Of a stretch of DNA of 64,000 nucleotides, positions 8,704-17,821 are shown piece after piece. The translations under genes and the position numbers were made by a program. Position 1 is the first letter of the stretch. Each line of letters begins with the position of its first letter. The stretch comes from Pinibacter sp031553495 (GTDB lineage Bacteria > Bacteroidota > Bacteroidia > Chitinophagales > Chitinophagaceae), in the NCBI GenBank assembly GCA_031553495.1, contig JAVBLN010000039.1, forward strand, positions 1 through 64,000, read 5' to 3'. The notes under the pieces are model-generated. The model was not told where the DNA came from. It ran no database searches and was given only the letters and a program-made list of their open reading frames with translations.

Positions 8704-9759
8704 TTAGTTCAGTTCCGAGTTCTGCATCTTATACAGCGTTTCATCATCTTTCAGGCGCAGTTCCCATTTCCATGCAGTTTCCATCATATCATCCAAAGTA
8801 TACTTCAGCTTCCAGCCCAGTTGATTCACTGCATATGCATTGTCGGCATAAATGGCTATCACATCACCCGGGCGGCGCGGACCAATGGTATAGTTCAGTT
8901 TCACACCACTCACTTTTTCAAATGATTTGATGGCTTCCAATACTGTTACGCCATTTCCTGTGCCAAGGTTGAAGATCTCACAACGTTTAGTGGTTTTCGA
9001 ATCTATTAAATACTCAATAGCCAGGGTATGCGCATGTGCTATGTCGCTCACATGAATAAAGTCGCGTAAGCAGGAACCGTCGCGGGTTTGATAATCATTG
9101 CCATGCACCGTCATTTGCGGTATTTTTCCGATAGCCGTTTGAGTAATAGCCGGTACCAGGTTTGCGGGTCTGCCTATTGGCAATTCCCCAATACGTACAG
9201 ACGGATGTGCGCCCACCGGATTGAAATATCTTAGCAAAATACATTGTGTGGGAATGGCTTTGGCAAACTCCTTAATAATGTCCTCTCCCATTTGTTTGGT
9301 AAGTCCGTATGGAGATTCCGCCTGCTTTAACGGCGTGCTTTCGGTAACAGGTATAACGTCCGGATTGCCATACACCGTGCAGGATGAAGAAAAAACAAAA
9401 TACGGAATCTCAAATTCCTTAACGCATTTCAACAAATTAATTAGCGAAAACATATTGTTTTCAAAATACATCAACGGCTTTTCCACCGATTCGCCCACCG
9501 CCTTGTAAGCCGCGAAATGAATGATACCGATGATGTCTTCATTTTCCTGGAAAATGGCGTTGGTATCTTCATAATTACAAAGGTCTACCTTATAATTCTT
9601 GATTTTTTTACCTGTGATCTTCTCTACACCTTCCAATATGAGCGGATTGGAGCGGGAATTATTATCTACCGAAATTACATCAAAACCATTCTCAATTAAG
9701 TCAACAATAGTGTGCGATCCAATATATCCAACACCTCCTGTAACTAAAATCTTTTTCAT
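8704..9759 (-). CDS. galE: UDP-glucose 4-epimerase GalE
   Basis: GalE interconverts UDP-glucose and UDP-galactose. The 351-residue protein is an extended short-chain dehydrogenase: the NAD-binding glycine motif GGVGYIGSHT is at residues 8-17, FSSSCTVYG carries the catalytic serine near 125, and SPYGLTKQ supplies the YxxxK pair near 150-154. GalE-type C-terminal motifs (RDGSCLRDFIHVSDIA, LGTGNGVTVLE) are present. Full length for the family. It lies 79 bp downstream of rfbA on the same strand, so the two form a nucleotide-sugar pair feeding surface polysaccharide synthesis. Confidence 0.95.
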   Translation of the reverse strand: MKKILVTGGVGYIGSHTIVDLIENGFDVISVDNNSRSNPLILEGVEKITGKKIKNYKVDLCNYEDTNAIFQENEDIIGIIHFAAYKAVGESVEKPLMYFENNMFSLINLLKCVKEFEIPYFVFSSSCTVYGNPDVIPVTESTPLKQAESPYGLTKQMGEDIIKEFAKAIPTQCILLRYFNPVGAHPSVRIGELPIGRPANLVPAITQTAIGKIPQMTVHGNDYQTRDGSCLRDFIHVSDIAHAHTLAIEYLIDSKTTKRCEIFNLGTGNGVTVLEAIKSFEKVSGVKLNYTIGPRRPGDVIAIYADNAYAVNQLGWKLKYTLDDMMETAWKWELRLKDDETLYKMQNSELN

Positions 9760-9838
9760 TTGTAGTTAATTATTTTATTGGGTCAATAATAAATTTTTAA
9801 TATCGACAGGTACGGCTACGATTTTCAAAGATAGTTTT

Positions 9839-10702
9839 TTATGAAGCATCCAATTGGATTAAATATTGCCCATACCCGCTTTTTAACAGGGGTTGAGCCA
9901 GCTCCATAAGCTTCTCTTTACTTATAAATCCTTTGCGATAGGCAATTTCTTCAATACACGCGATTTTAATGCCTTGCCTTTGTTCTATTACCTGCACAAA
10001 CTGCGATGCCTGCATCAGCGAATCAAATGTACCGGTATCAAGCCATGCCGTACCTCGATCCAAAATTGATACCTTCAGTTTTTTTCTGCGCAAATATTCT
10101 TTGTTCACATCAGTAATTTCATATTCGCCACGGGCACTCGGCTGCAGGTTTTTTGCTATTTCAACCACATCGTTATCGTAAAAATATAACCCCGGCACCG
10201 CGTAATTGCTTTTCGGCGCCGCCGGTTTTTCTTCTATGGAAAGCACATTCATGTCGGCATCAAACTCCACCACGCCATACCTTTCCGGATCGCTTACCTG
10301 GTATGCATACACTATACCGCCATCAGGCTTTGTATTATTAGCCAGCATTTTCCCCAAACCCATACCATAAAATATATTATCGCCCAGCACCAGCGCCACA
10401 GGATCATTACCTATAAACTGCTCGCCTATTACAAAAGCCTGCGCCAACCCATTCGGAACCGCCTGTTCTGCATAAGACAGTTGCAGGCCCCAATTGCTTC
10501 CATCACCAAATAGTCTTTTAAACATCGGCAAATCGTGCGGTGTGGAAATAATCAGAATTTCATTAATGCCGGCCAGCATTAAAGTTGACAACGGATAATA
10601 GATCATGGGTTTATCATAAACAGGCATGATCTGTTTGCTGATGGCATATGTAATAGGATGCAACCTGGTACCGGATCCTCCGGCAAGAATTATTCCTTTC
10701 AT
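9839..10702 (-). CDS. rfbA: Glucose-1-phosphate thymidylyltransferase
   Basis: RmlA/RfbA makes dTDP-glucose from dTTP and glucose-1-phosphate, the first step to dTDP-L-rhamnose and related sugars. The 287-residue protein begins with MKGIILAGGSGTRLHPIT, the signature nucleotide-binding loop. VLGDNIFYG near residue 110 provides a metal-binding aspartate, and EEKPAAPKSNYAVPGLYFYD and LDTGTFDSL are typical of the family. Full length. rfbB, rfbC and rfbD are not nearby. It precedes galE on the minus strand. The 403-bp gap upstream holds an R repeat with its GAGAAG-hairpin arm. Confidence 0.95.
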   Translation of the reverse strand: MKGIILAGGSGTRLHPITYAISKQIMPVYDKPMIYYPLSTLMLAGINEILIISTPHDLPMFKRLFGDGSNWGLQLSYAEQAVPNGLAQAFVIGEQFIGNDPVALVLGDNIFYGMGLGKMLANNTKPDGGIVYAYQVSDPERYGVVEFDADMNVLSIEEKPAAPKSNYAVPGLYFYDNDVVEIAKNLQPSARGEYEITDVNKEYLRRKKLKVSILDRGTAWLDTGTFDSLMQASQFVQVIEQRQGIKIACIEEIAYRKGFISKEKLMELAQPLLKSGYGQYLIQLDAS

Positions 10703-10836
10703 CTGATTGTTTTAAAAAAAATTAAAATTGACAAACCAAAACCTCCTATTCATTCTACTTATACAACAAAAATGAGGAAAAAAAATTAAAGTAGGTCGTT
10801 GAATGTAAAAATGAGGTATTCTACTATCAGGCTATA

Positions 10837-10912
10837 TTTTTGGGGACCGGCGGTAGTGCTACTATTAAGCATCGTTGTGTCACTCACTTGTACGGCAGTA
10901 ATGCTATTGGGC
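10837..10912 (+). repeat. Interspersed repeat R, copy 5 (reference form)
   Basis: Near-consensus copy: GGGGACCGGCGGTAGTGCTA, CTATTAAGC, ATCGTTGTGTCACTCACTTG, TACGGCAGTAATGCTATTGG. Located between the start of rfbA and the end of the HIT gene. Confidence 0.9.
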
Positions 10913-10999
10913 TGCCTCATCCACAGCCCTTCTCCAAAGGAGAAGCGAGTCCCGCGCACAAAGCGGATATTCGTAATCTCAACAATTTTTTCAACTTTC
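10912..10999 (+). repeat. GGAGAAG-hairpin arm attached to R
   Basis: CTGCCTCATCC leads into CCCTTCTCC-AAA-GGAGAAG, then CGCGCACAAAGCGGATATTC and CTCAACAATT. The same arm joins the right end of R at 17896 and, inverted, at 58935-59006. Confidence 0.8.
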
Positions 11000-11105
11000 A
11001 GTTGGCACAATGTGCTCACTTCAGGCTCTCATTTGGCCTCTGCCATTGTAAATTATGAATAGTTTCCGGAAAAAAACAGCTTTATTTTTTATAAAAAAGT
11101 TCACT

Positions 11106-11501
11106 TTACTTATCCAATTCCTTCACTATTCTTTCCTGCACGATTTTAAATTCTTCCGGCGACAACTTTAGTTTCGCATTCGCGAAATTCATATCGTTAA
11201 TTCCATTAATTGGTATTAAATGCATATGAGCATGCGGCACTTCAAGACCAATAACACTAATACCCACACGATTACACGGAATTGCTTTTTCTATAGCTTT
11301 CGCGATTGATTTTGCAAACACCAGCATTTCGCTTAAATAATCATCAGGTACATCAAAAAATTTATCCACCTCCAATTTAGGCACCACCAATGTGTGACCT
11401 TCCGCTAAGGGAAAAATATCCAGGAATGCATAAAACTTATCGTTCTCCGCTATTTTATAAGAAGGAATTTCCCCCGCGATTATTTTTGAAAATATAGTCA
11501 T
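11106..11501 (-). CDS. HIT-family nucleotide hydrolase
   Basis: The 131-residue protein is a complete HIT domain. The catalytic histidine triad is visible as HAHMHL in VPHAHMHLIPI near residue 95. The N-terminal TIFSKIIAGEIPSYKI is typical of the Hint/PKCI branch, whose members hydrolyse adenosine phosphoramidates. No signal peptide. It stands alone; its upstream gap carries an isolated copy of the GAGAAG-hairpin repeat. The physiological substrate cannot be read from sequence. Confidence 0.92.
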   Translation of the reverse strand: MTIFSKIIAGEIPSYKIAENDKFYAFLDIFPLAEGHTLVVPKLEVDKFFDVPDDYLSEMLVFAKSIAKAIEKAIPCNRVGISVIGLEVPHAHMHLIPINGINDMNFANAKLKLSPEEFKIVQERIVKELDK

Positions 11502-11591
11502 GGTGATATGATTTATAAATCAAAAGTACAAGTAATTTGAAATTTGAGATGCTCTCCATTCTCAACTTATTTGAATTATTTAGGAATGCAA

Positions 11592-11675
11592 AACCTCATC
11601 CCCGGCCCTTCTTCCAAAGGAGAATGGGGTCGGCGCACAAAACGGATATTCGTGGTTGCAATAGTTCTTTCAACA
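11592..11675 (+). repeat. GGAGAAG-hairpin repeat, isolated copy
   Basis: CCTCATCCCCGGCCC, CTTCTTCCAAAGGAGAATGG, then GGCGCACAAAACGGATATTC. Same family as the arm at 10912 but without a recognisable R core. The rest of the 373-bp gap to 11874 has only degenerate TTCTCAAC/TTTCCATTC text. Confidence 0.75.
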
Positions 11676-11874
11676 TTCATTTCTACTTGTTTTCAGCGGC
11701 CCGATCATACAGCACTTTCAATTCTCGATTTTCGACTATACAGCGTTCTCAACTTTCCATTCAATAAGTTTTCCACATGAAAAATAATTTAGGGAACAGA
11801 ACGTTTCATATTTTGCATGTTAAAAAGTTTTTAATGATCATAAACTTTTACGCTGTCAAAAGGTCAATTTAATC

Positions 11875-12429
11875 ATGAAGAAAAACACGTTTCTTTTCAT
11901 CCTGCTGATTATTGTGTGCGGTTTGTTCGCATTCAGGAGTTTTGAAAAACGAATCATGCGAAAACGCCTTTTTAACAGCGAGCTAACCGGCACACCTTAC
12001 ATTATTATCAAAAAATCGGATTACGAATTAAATGTGTATGATGATGACGGCTGGTATGCTACTTATCCTGTTGTTTTCGGAAGTAAATCGCTGGATGATA
12101 AAATGATGCAGGGCGATAGAAAAACTCCCGAAGGCGAATACCAGGTTATATCAAAAAAACTTCATGAAAAGTGGGACCGGATGATGATGCTTAATTATCC
12201 TACCCAGGCCGATATCGATAAATTCAACGAACGAAAAGCAAAAGGCATCATTCCGCAAAGTGCGAAAATTGGTAGTGGTATTGGTATTCACGGCACATGG
12301 AGGCGCGATGATATAGTGGTTGATTTTTTTCAAAACTGGACCAACGGTTGTATTTCATTAAAACGAGAAGACGTTGAAGATCTTTATAATATTATTCCTG
12401 TGGGAACTAAGGTGACTATAAGACGTTAA
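11875..12429 (+). CDS. L,D-transpeptidase (YkuD domain)
   Basis: The 184-residue envelope enzyme has an N-terminal signal or anchor (FLFILLIIVCGLFAF) and a YkuD domain from about residue 45 to the end. The catalytic signature is complete: GIGIHGTW near 140 and NWTNGCISL near 158-165 with the nucleophilic cysteine. YkuD enzymes form 3-3 peptidoglycan crosslinks or attach proteins to the wall. The protein lacks a separate peptidoglycan-binding domain. Monocistronic; convergent with acs across a repeat-filled gap. Confidence 0.92.
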   Translation: MKKNTFLFILLIIVCGLFAFRSFEKRIMRKRLFNSELTGTPYIIIKKSDYELNVYDDDGWYATYPVVFGSKSLDDKMMQGDRKTPEGEYQVISKKLHEKWDRMMMLNYPTQADIDKFNERKAKGIIPQSAKIGSGIGIHGTWRRDDIVVDFFQNWTNGCISLKREDVEDLYNIIPVGTKVTIRR

Positions 12430-12517
12430 AAACCGTTAGTTGTCGCGTCCTAAAAAAAACAGACATTTCTTTTAATTGTTTATCCGCACCTGGCGCTAAC
12501 ATGTCGAACAGCACTGT

Positions 12518-12626
12518 TGTTTAACCACAAGGGGCACAATAGAGGCACAATGCACACAAGGGTTTGCTGAATTGTTACCAACCCTTGTGTGACCTTTGTG
12601 CTTTCCTGGTGAACCTTGCGGTTAAA
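12518..12626. repeat. CCACAAGG-type inverted repeat
   Basis: AACCACAAGGGGCACAAT near the left is mirrored by GAACCTTGCGGTT near 12610-12626, with ACACAAGGG and CCCTTGTGTG as a second inner pair. Related text occurs near 21100, 25566, 25893 and 29704. Confidence 0.6.
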
Positions 12627-12698
12627 ATAAATTGAGAATGCTTTATACACTAATTGCAAGCAAAAACAAAAGCACTCATTACTCAAAACTCATAACTT

Positions 12699-12776
12699 GT
12701 TGAATAGCATTCCTACCGCACAAGTGAGTGACACAACGATGCTTAATAGTAGCACTTCAGCCGGTCCCCAAAAAAA
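12699..12776 (-). repeat. Interspersed repeat R, copy 6
   Basis: Near-consensus copy on the minus strand (GGGGACCGGCTGAAGTGCTA; GTTGTGTCACTCACTTGTGC). Its arm at 12673-12700 is a heptad array (CACTCAT, TACTCAA, AACTCAT, AACTTGT). Confidence 0.88.
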
Positions 12777-12836
12777 TAGCAAAATTTTTATGCTGGTAAA
12801 GTCTGTAAACCAAACTCAACCTCAGTATTTCAAATC

Positions 12837-14750
12837 TCAAATTTTTCCTGTTTTTATTTCAATTACCACACCGGGATCGAGTAATGTGCTGGTATCACCA
12901 AGGTTTTCCATTTCTCCTTCCGCTATTTTTCGTAGTATGCGCCGCATGATCTTTCCGCTTCGTGTTTTAGGTAATCCTTTTACAAATTGTATTTTATCCG
13001 GTTTTGCGATAGGCCCAATAATGCGTGATACTGTTTGAGTAATATCTTTTCTGGCAAGCTCTTCATCGCCGTGAGCTCCCTGGTAAATAATAAACGCGTA
13101 TATACCCTGCCCTTTTATTGCATGCGGAAAACCTACTATAGCGCTTTCCACCACTCCCGCGTGCATGTTGATGGCGTTTTCCAATTCGGCTGTTCCAATA
13201 CGGTGACCGCTTACATTCAACACATCGTCTACGCGGCCGGTTATGCGATAATGGCCTTCATTATCACGCAAACAGCCATCACCGGTAAAATACATTTTAT
13301 CATATGTGGCAAAATAATTCAATCTGCACCGTTCATGATCTCCATAGGTAGTGCGCAAAATTGACGGCCAGGGAAATTTAATGCAAAGGTTGCCGCTTAC
13401 ATTATTTCCATGTATTTCTTCTCCTTTTTCATCCACCAGTATGGGCTGTATGCCGGGCAGCGGCAGTGTGGCAAAGGATGGCTTCGCAGGAGTTATACCT
13501 GCAAGATTGGATATTAATATACCACCGGTTTCCGTTTGCCACCATGTGTCAACAATTGGACATCGTTTTTTTCCTATATGCTCGTCATACCAGTGCCAGG
13601 CTTCTTCATTAATGGGTTCACCCACGGTTCCCAAAACTTTCAACGACGACAGATCGTGATTGAAAATAGGACCAAGTCCGTAGCTCATAAGAGAACGGAT
13701 AGCTGTTGGCGCTGTGTACAATACATTTACCTTATACTTATCTACAATGTCCCAAAAGCGGCCCGCGTCGGGCCAGGTAGGCAGCCCTTCATACATAAGC
13801 GTGGTAGCGCCTGCGCATAGTGGGCCGTACACAATGTAACTATGTCCTGTAATCCAGCCAATATCGGCAGTACAAAAATGAATGTCGCCGGGTGCATATT
13901 GAAAAACATTTACAAAGCTATAAGTGGTGAACACCATATAACCCGCACAACTGTGTACCACGCCTTTCGGGCGACCTGTGGAGCCTGAAGTGTATAGTAT
14001 AAACAAGGGATCTTCAGCATCCATTTCTTCCGCTTCGCAATAAGGATTGCCCTGCGTTTCCACTTTTTTTATTTCATCTTCCCACCATACATCACGACCT
14101 TTTATCATGCTTACAGGTGTGCGTGTGCGTGTAAGTACAATTACTTTTTTTACAAACCGGCATTGTACCAACGCGTCATCAATCACGCTTTTCAGAGGGA
14201 TTTCTTTGTTGCCCCGAAATGCGCCATCACAGGTAATGATGAATTCAGCCTGCGCGTCCTGGAGGCGATCTGCTATACTTTGAGCGCTGAATCCTCCAAA
14301 AATCACCGAATGAATGGCGCCAATTCGGGCACATGCCAGTACGGCCACCGCCAATTCGGGAACCATACCCATGTACACGCATACGCGGTCGCCTTTTTTA
14401 ACACCGTTGTTTTTAAGCACATTGGCAAACTGCAACACTTTATTATGCAGCTCTCTGTAGCTGAGCACACGATGATGCTCTTCCGGATCGTTGGGCTCCC
14501 AAATGATAGCCGGTTTGCTACCCAAACTGCCTAAATGGCGGTCGAGACAATTTTCGGTAATATTCAATTTGCCATTGACAAACCATTTTATATCAGGATC
14601 GGTGAAGTTCCATTCAAGTACATTGCTCCAACGCTTTCGCCACAAAAAATTTGCTGCTATATCACCCCAGAAGCCTTCGGGATCATCAACACTTTTTTTA
14701 TACGCAGTATGATACTGCTCCATTGAAGTTATTTGAAACGGGTAAGCCAT
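12837..14750 (-). CDS. acs: Acetyl-CoA synthetase
   Basis: Acs converts acetate, ATP and CoA to acetyl-CoA through acetyl-AMP. The 637-residue protein has the ANL adenylation fold: the AMP-binding loop LYTSGSTGRPKGVVHS near residue 250, DTWWQTETGG near 400, the hinge GRVDDVLNVSGHRIGT near 500, and KTRSGKIMRRILRK near the end, whose lysine is the regulatory acetylation site in homologues. The open frame extends upstream to 14876, but the extra 42 residues are heptad-repeat translation; MAYPFQITSMEQY matches the usual start. With ackA at the window end, this provides two acetate-activating routes. Confidence 0.95.
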   Translation of the reverse strand: MAYPFQITSMEQYHTAYKKSVDDPEGFWGDIAANFLWRKRWSNVLEWNFTDPDIKWFVNGKLNITENCLDRHLGSLGSKPAIIWEPNDPEEHHRVLSYRELHNKVLQFANVLKNNGVKKGDRVCVYMGMVPELAVAVLACARIGAIHSVIFGGFSAQSIADRLQDAQAEFIITCDGAFRGNKEIPLKSVIDDALVQCRFVKKVIVLTRTRTPVSMIKGRDVWWEDEIKKVETQGNPYCEAEEMDAEDPLFILYTSGSTGRPKGVVHSCAGYMVFTTYSFVNVFQYAPGDIHFCTADIGWITGHSYIVYGPLCAGATTLMYEGLPTWPDAGRFWDIVDKYKVNVLYTAPTAIRSLMSYGLGPIFNHDLSSLKVLGTVGEPINEEAWHWYDEHIGKKRCPIVDTWWQTETGGILISNLAGITPAKPSFATLPLPGIQPILVDEKGEEIHGNNVSGNLCIKFPWPSILRTTYGDHERCRLNYFATYDKMYFTGDGCLRDNEGHYRITGRVDDVLNVSGHRIGTAELENAINMHAGVVESAIVGFPHAIKGQGIYAFIIYQGAHGDEELARKDITQTVSRIIGPIAKPDKIQFVKGLPKTRSGKIMRRILRKIAEGEMENLGDTSTLLDPGVVIEIKTGKI

Positions 14751-14810
14751 ATGAATCCAGGTATTTATTGCAAAATAAGAAAATAGGTTTGTTGATGGTA
14801 AACTTTTTAT

Positions 14811-14838
14811 GAGTTTTGAGTATTGAGTTATGAGTGCA
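14811..14838. repeat. Heptad array (GAGTTTT type)
   Basis: Four units in register: GAGTTTT, GAGTATT, GAGTTAT, GAGTGCA. A second 7-nt text (CATTCTC, AATTCTC, CATTTAT) follows at about 14871. Confidence 0.7.
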
Positions 14839-14981
14839 TTTGTTTTAGCTTTATCTAACAACAATAGCATTCTCAATTCTCCATTTATTCAATATTCATT
14901 TCTAATCGTTTTCAGCGGTTCTTGCATACAGCTTTCAACATTCAACTAATCAATCACTTCTAAAAGAGTTAACTTTAAACT

Positions 14982-15434
14982 ATGAGAAAACAAGTTGTAT
15001 TTATATTTTTATTCTTTGCTTTCATTTTTGTAACAGCATGCAATAATGATGGTGACGATAAACATAATGCCGGAAATGATGAAGCCCAAAATACATCCAC
15101 AGATAACTATAGTAAAAAGAAATTGGAAGGTATTGATTTTGTAGCATTAGGAAATGACCCGGAATGGGAATTGGATATTGATCTGCAAAAAGCTATCTGG
15201 TTCACAACACTTGAAGAAAATGTTACCGCCCTTACCACACCAGTGCCGCAACCAATTAAAAGCAATGACAGTCTTACTATTACTTATGAAGCGTCTGTAG
15301 AGGCGGGATCTATAAAAATTATCATTACCCGGGAGCCATGTATAAACAGCTCTACTGGTGAAACATTTGATTATAATGTGGAGGTGCAAACAAGTGGCAG
15401 GGTGTTTACGGGTTGTGGTAAATATTTGAATTGA
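14982..15434 (+). CDS. Small lipoprotein, COG3650-like
   Basis: The 150-residue protein has a lipoprotein signal peptide ending in FVTAC (cysteine near residue 20) and then a polar linker. The body (about 48-150) starts with FVALGNDPEWELDI and ends with GRVFTGCGKYL, resembling COG3650-type proteins, where a GNEPFW-like start and a GCG end are typical. A cysteine in REPCINSS could pair with the GCG cysteine. Function unknown; probably membrane-anchored in the periplasm. Divergent from acs. Confidence 0.75.
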   Translation: MRKQVVFIFLFFAFIFVTACNNDGDDKHNAGNDEAQNTSTDNYSKKKLEGIDFVALGNDPEWELDIDLQKAIWFTTLEENVTALTTPVPQPIKSNDSLTITYEASVEAGSIKIIITREPCINSSTGETFDYNVEVQTSGRVFTGCGKYLN

Positions 15435-15471
15435 TTTATAAAATAAGGGCAGGTTCTGATTGGTGGAAGTT

Positions 15472-15548
15472 GCTCAAACAACTGATACTGTTGAAGGGTG
15501 CGACGCAACAGTTGCTTAATAGTAGCACCTCAGCCTGGCTCACAAAAT
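15472..15548 (-). repeat. Interspersed repeat R, copy 7 (TTGCGTCGCA centre)
   Basis: Minus strand: GAGCCAGGCTGAGGTGCTAC, TATTAAGC, AACTGTTGCGTCGCACCC, TTCAACAGTATC. The centre is of the TTGCGTCGCA subtype. Confidence 0.75.
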
Positions 15549-15617
15549 AAAAAACCGAAACCAAACGCTGTGACAATTTATTAGCATAACACCGGTTTAA
15601 AACAAATATTGATAAAA

Positions 15618-15923
15618 ATGAACAAGCCCGTTTTGGTAAATAGTATCAAAAAACCTTCGCTAGGCTTTTGCTTATTAATGGATCTCATCGGTTGCGCAAC
15701 CTATTTACTTCCCGGCACCGGTGAATTTTTTGATATATTATGGGCGCCCATTTCCGCTTTTATTTTTTACAAAACATTCGGCGGCACAAAGGGTATTTAT
15801 GGCGGTTTATTCAACTTTATAGAAGAACTATTTCCTTTTCTCGATTTTATTCCCACGTTCACTATTGTATGGCTCTGGAATTATTTTACACAAAAGAAGG
15901 ATGGACTGCTCAGGCTTAATTAA
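15618..15923 (+). CDS. Small conserved membrane protein, unknown
   Basis: The 101-residue protein is hydrophobic with about two membrane-spanning segments (roughly 14-35 and 63-90) and glycine-rich turns (LLPGTGEFFD, GGTKGIYGG). The ATG at 15618 is preferred over an in-frame TTG at 15609. I do not recognise the family beyond a Bacteroidota small membrane protein. Its coding character is supported by uninterrupted length and regular composition, and it is flanked upstream by R copy 7. Confidence 0.65.
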   Translation: MNKPVLVNSIKKPSLGFCLLMDLIGCATYLLPGTGEFFDILWAPISAFIFYKTFGGTKGIYGGLFNFIEELFPFLDFIPTFTIVWLWNYFTQKKDGLLRLN

Positions 15924-16039
15924 CTCGCATATTCTCCTAATAATGAATCTTATAAAGAATGTGGTATACTTTTTTAAATATATACTGGTGTTATTTACAG
16001 CAACCGTATATTAACAAATTGTTACCAAGTTAAATTGTG

Positions 16040-16070
16040 AATATAGGCTTGCCAATAATTCTATTTTTGC
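16040..16070 (+). promoter_or_regulatory. Possible promoter of the DUF47-pit operon
   Basis: TATTTTTG at 16062-16069 matches the Bacteroidota minus-7 box TAnnTTTG and lies 14 bp before the ATG at 16084. A minus-33 TTG is seen upstream at a rather long spacing, so this is tentative. Confidence 0.4.
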
Positions 16071-16083
16071 GCAAATTCTAAGT

Positions 16084-16731
16084 ATGGGCTTGAACTCTAT
16101 AATGAAGATTTTTATGCCGAAGGATAAAATATTTTATTCTTTGTTTGAAGAAGTAGCAACAACGGTAGCGCAAATGGGTAAGCTTTTTAAAGTGATGGTA
16201 GCAGAACCGGATGCCGACAAAAGAGCAGCTTACGTTTCCCGAATGGAAGATATGGAGCACATCAACGACGATTACACCCATAAAATTTTTACAGAACTCG
16301 GAAGAAATTTTATCACCCCATTCGACCGGGAAGATATTCACTACCTGGCCAGTTCTCTTGATGACATTGCAGATTATATTTACTCCGCCACAAAAAAAAT
16401 CAACTTTTATAAAGTAAACCCCAATGACCCGGGTATTCAAAAAATGGCCGACCTGATTGATCAGGGAGCAGAGCTTATAAAGAATGCCGTGAAAGAATTG
16501 CGCGACATGAAAAACATGCGCCAGATAACCGATGCGCTTGTGAAAGTGAACAGTATAGAAAACCAGGCAGATGATATTTACGACCTAAGCATCGATCGAT
16601 TGTTTGAAACCGAACCGGATGCAAAAGAAGTAATTAAGAAAAGGGAAATTTACCAGGTGCTGGAAACAGTAACCGATAAATGTGAAGACGCTGCCAACGT
16701 TATTGAATCTATTATTATTAAATACGCATAA
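16084..16731 (+). CDS. DUF47 family PhoU-like Pit accessory protein
   Basis: The 215-residue helical protein resembles the DUF47/PhoU-related family (COG1392). It has the expected ME(D/H)xxDxxTHKIFTELxxxFITPFDREDI stretch near residues 55-85 and a second similar helix pair in the C-terminal half (IENQADDIYDLSIDRLF). In other bacteria such proteins are encoded with Pit phosphate transporters and are thought to modulate them. That fits here: the Pit gene follows after 42 bp on the same strand. Cytosolic, no signal peptide. A possible promoter lies just upstream. Confidence 0.92.
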   Translation: MGLNSIMKIFMPKDKIFYSLFEEVATTVAQMGKLFKVMVAEPDADKRAAYVSRMEDMEHINDDYTHKIFTELGRNFITPFDREDIHYLASSLDDIADYIYSATKKINFYKVNPNDPGIQKMADLIDQGAELIKNAVKELRDMKNMRQITDALVKVNSIENQADDIYDLSIDRLFETEPDAKEVIKKREIYQVLETVTDKCEDAANVIESIIIKYA

Positions 16732-16773
16732 TCATAATTTGAAATTTTATATTTCAAGTTTCAAATTCGATAT

Positions 16774-17808
16774 ATGACATTTTTAGTCATCATTGTTATC
16801 CTGGCGCTCGTGTTCGATTATATCAATGGTTTTCATGATGCCGCCAACTCCATAGCAACAATAGTTTCCACAAAAGTATTAACGCCTTTCCAAGCCGTAT
16901 TATGGGCCGCGTTTTTCAACTTTCTTGCCTTTTTCGTTTCGAAATATATTATTGGCGAGTTTAAAATCGGCAATACCATAGCCACTTCCGTAAATGAAAA
17001 CTTCATCAATCTCGAAGTGATTTTTTCCGGACTGGTAGCAGCCATCATCTGGAATTTACTTACATGGTGGTTTGGAATTCCATCAAGTTCCTCGCACACA
17101 TTGCTCGGAGGTTTTATGGGCGCAGCCGTTGCGCACGCAAAAGCCCTAAGCGTGGATGGCCAGTCGGTAATCAATTACGTAAAAGTAATTCCAACATTTC
17201 TGTTCATTTTCCTGGCGCCAATGCTGGGCATGATCATAGCCTTTATCATAACGGTTATCATCGTAAATATTTGCAAGCGCACATTGCCGCACAAAGCGGA
17301 AAAATGGTTTAAGCGTTTGCAACTGGTTTCATCAGCATTGCTAAGCCTTGCGCACGGCGGTAATGATGCGCAAAAAGTAATGGGTATAATAGGCGCGGCA
17401 ATTATATTCTACGATAAAACGCAAGGCATTCATCTCACATTCGGCGAATTTGTTGATCACTATATGTGGGTGCCGCTGGCAAGCTTTACTGCCATTGCGA
17501 TTGGCACCATGAGCGGCGGCTGGAAGATTATAAAAACAATGGGCACACGCATTACCAAAGTAAATGCGCTTGAAGGCGTAAGTGCAGAAACAGCAGGCGC
17601 TGTAACGCTTTACATAACAGAGCACTTAGGTATTCCCGTTAGCACCACGCACACCATCACAGGCTCAATCATTGGAGTAGGCGCCACTAAACGTCTTTCT
17701 GCCGTAAGATGGGGTGTAACCATTAACCTGCTGTGGGCATGGATATTAACCATTCCTGTAAGTGCCGTAATAGCAGCCGTTGTATATTATATCTGCACTT
17801 TGTTTTAA
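16774..17808 (+). CDS. Inorganic phosphate transporter, Pit family
   Basis: The 344-residue integral membrane protein has about ten hydrophobic segments and two inverted PHO4 signature repeats: DYINGFHDAANSIAT near residue 16 and SLAHGGNDAQKVMG near 190. Matching SSSHTLLGG and STTHTITGS motifs close each half. Pit proteins carry metal-phosphate in symport with protons or sodium. It is downstream of the DUF47 gene in a two-gene operon. An R copy with a hairpin arm begins 14 bp after the stop codon. Confidence 0.95.
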   Translation: MTFLVIIVILALVFDYINGFHDAANSIATIVSTKVLTPFQAVLWAAFFNFLAFFVSKYIIGEFKIGNTIATSVNENFINLEVIFSGLVAAIIWNLLTWWFGIPSSSSHTLLGGFMGAAVAHAKALSVDGQSVINYVKVIPTFLFIFLAPMLGMIIAFIITVIIVNICKRTLPHKAEKWFKRLQLVSSALLSLAHGGNDAQKVMGIIGAAIIFYDKTQGIHLTFGEFVDHYMWVPLASFTAIAIGTMSGGWKIIKTMGTRITKVNALEGVSAETAGAVTLYITEHLGIPVSTTHTITGSIIGVGATKRLSAVRWGVTINLLWAWILTIPVSAVIAAVVYYICTLF

Positions 17809-17821
17809 TTGGAAGTTTATA

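Noticed and set aside
10799..11062. ORFs over R copies that read VVLLLSIVVSLTCTAVMLL, suggesting small hydrophobic peptides
   Set aside because: The same text appears wherever an R copy is open in that frame, but start codons and ends differ, the opposite strand is equally open (VQVSDTTMLNSSTTAG), and module variants break the frame. It is repeat translation, not a gene.
11537..11780. 76- and 78-codon ORFs upstream of the L,D-transpeptidase
   Set aside because: Both translate the isolated GGAGAAG-hairpin repeat and TTCTCAAC-type low-complexity text.
14751..14876. 42-residue N-terminal extension of acetyl-CoA synthetase
   Set aside because: The upstream codons are heptad-repeat text, and MAYPFQI is the normal start of the family.
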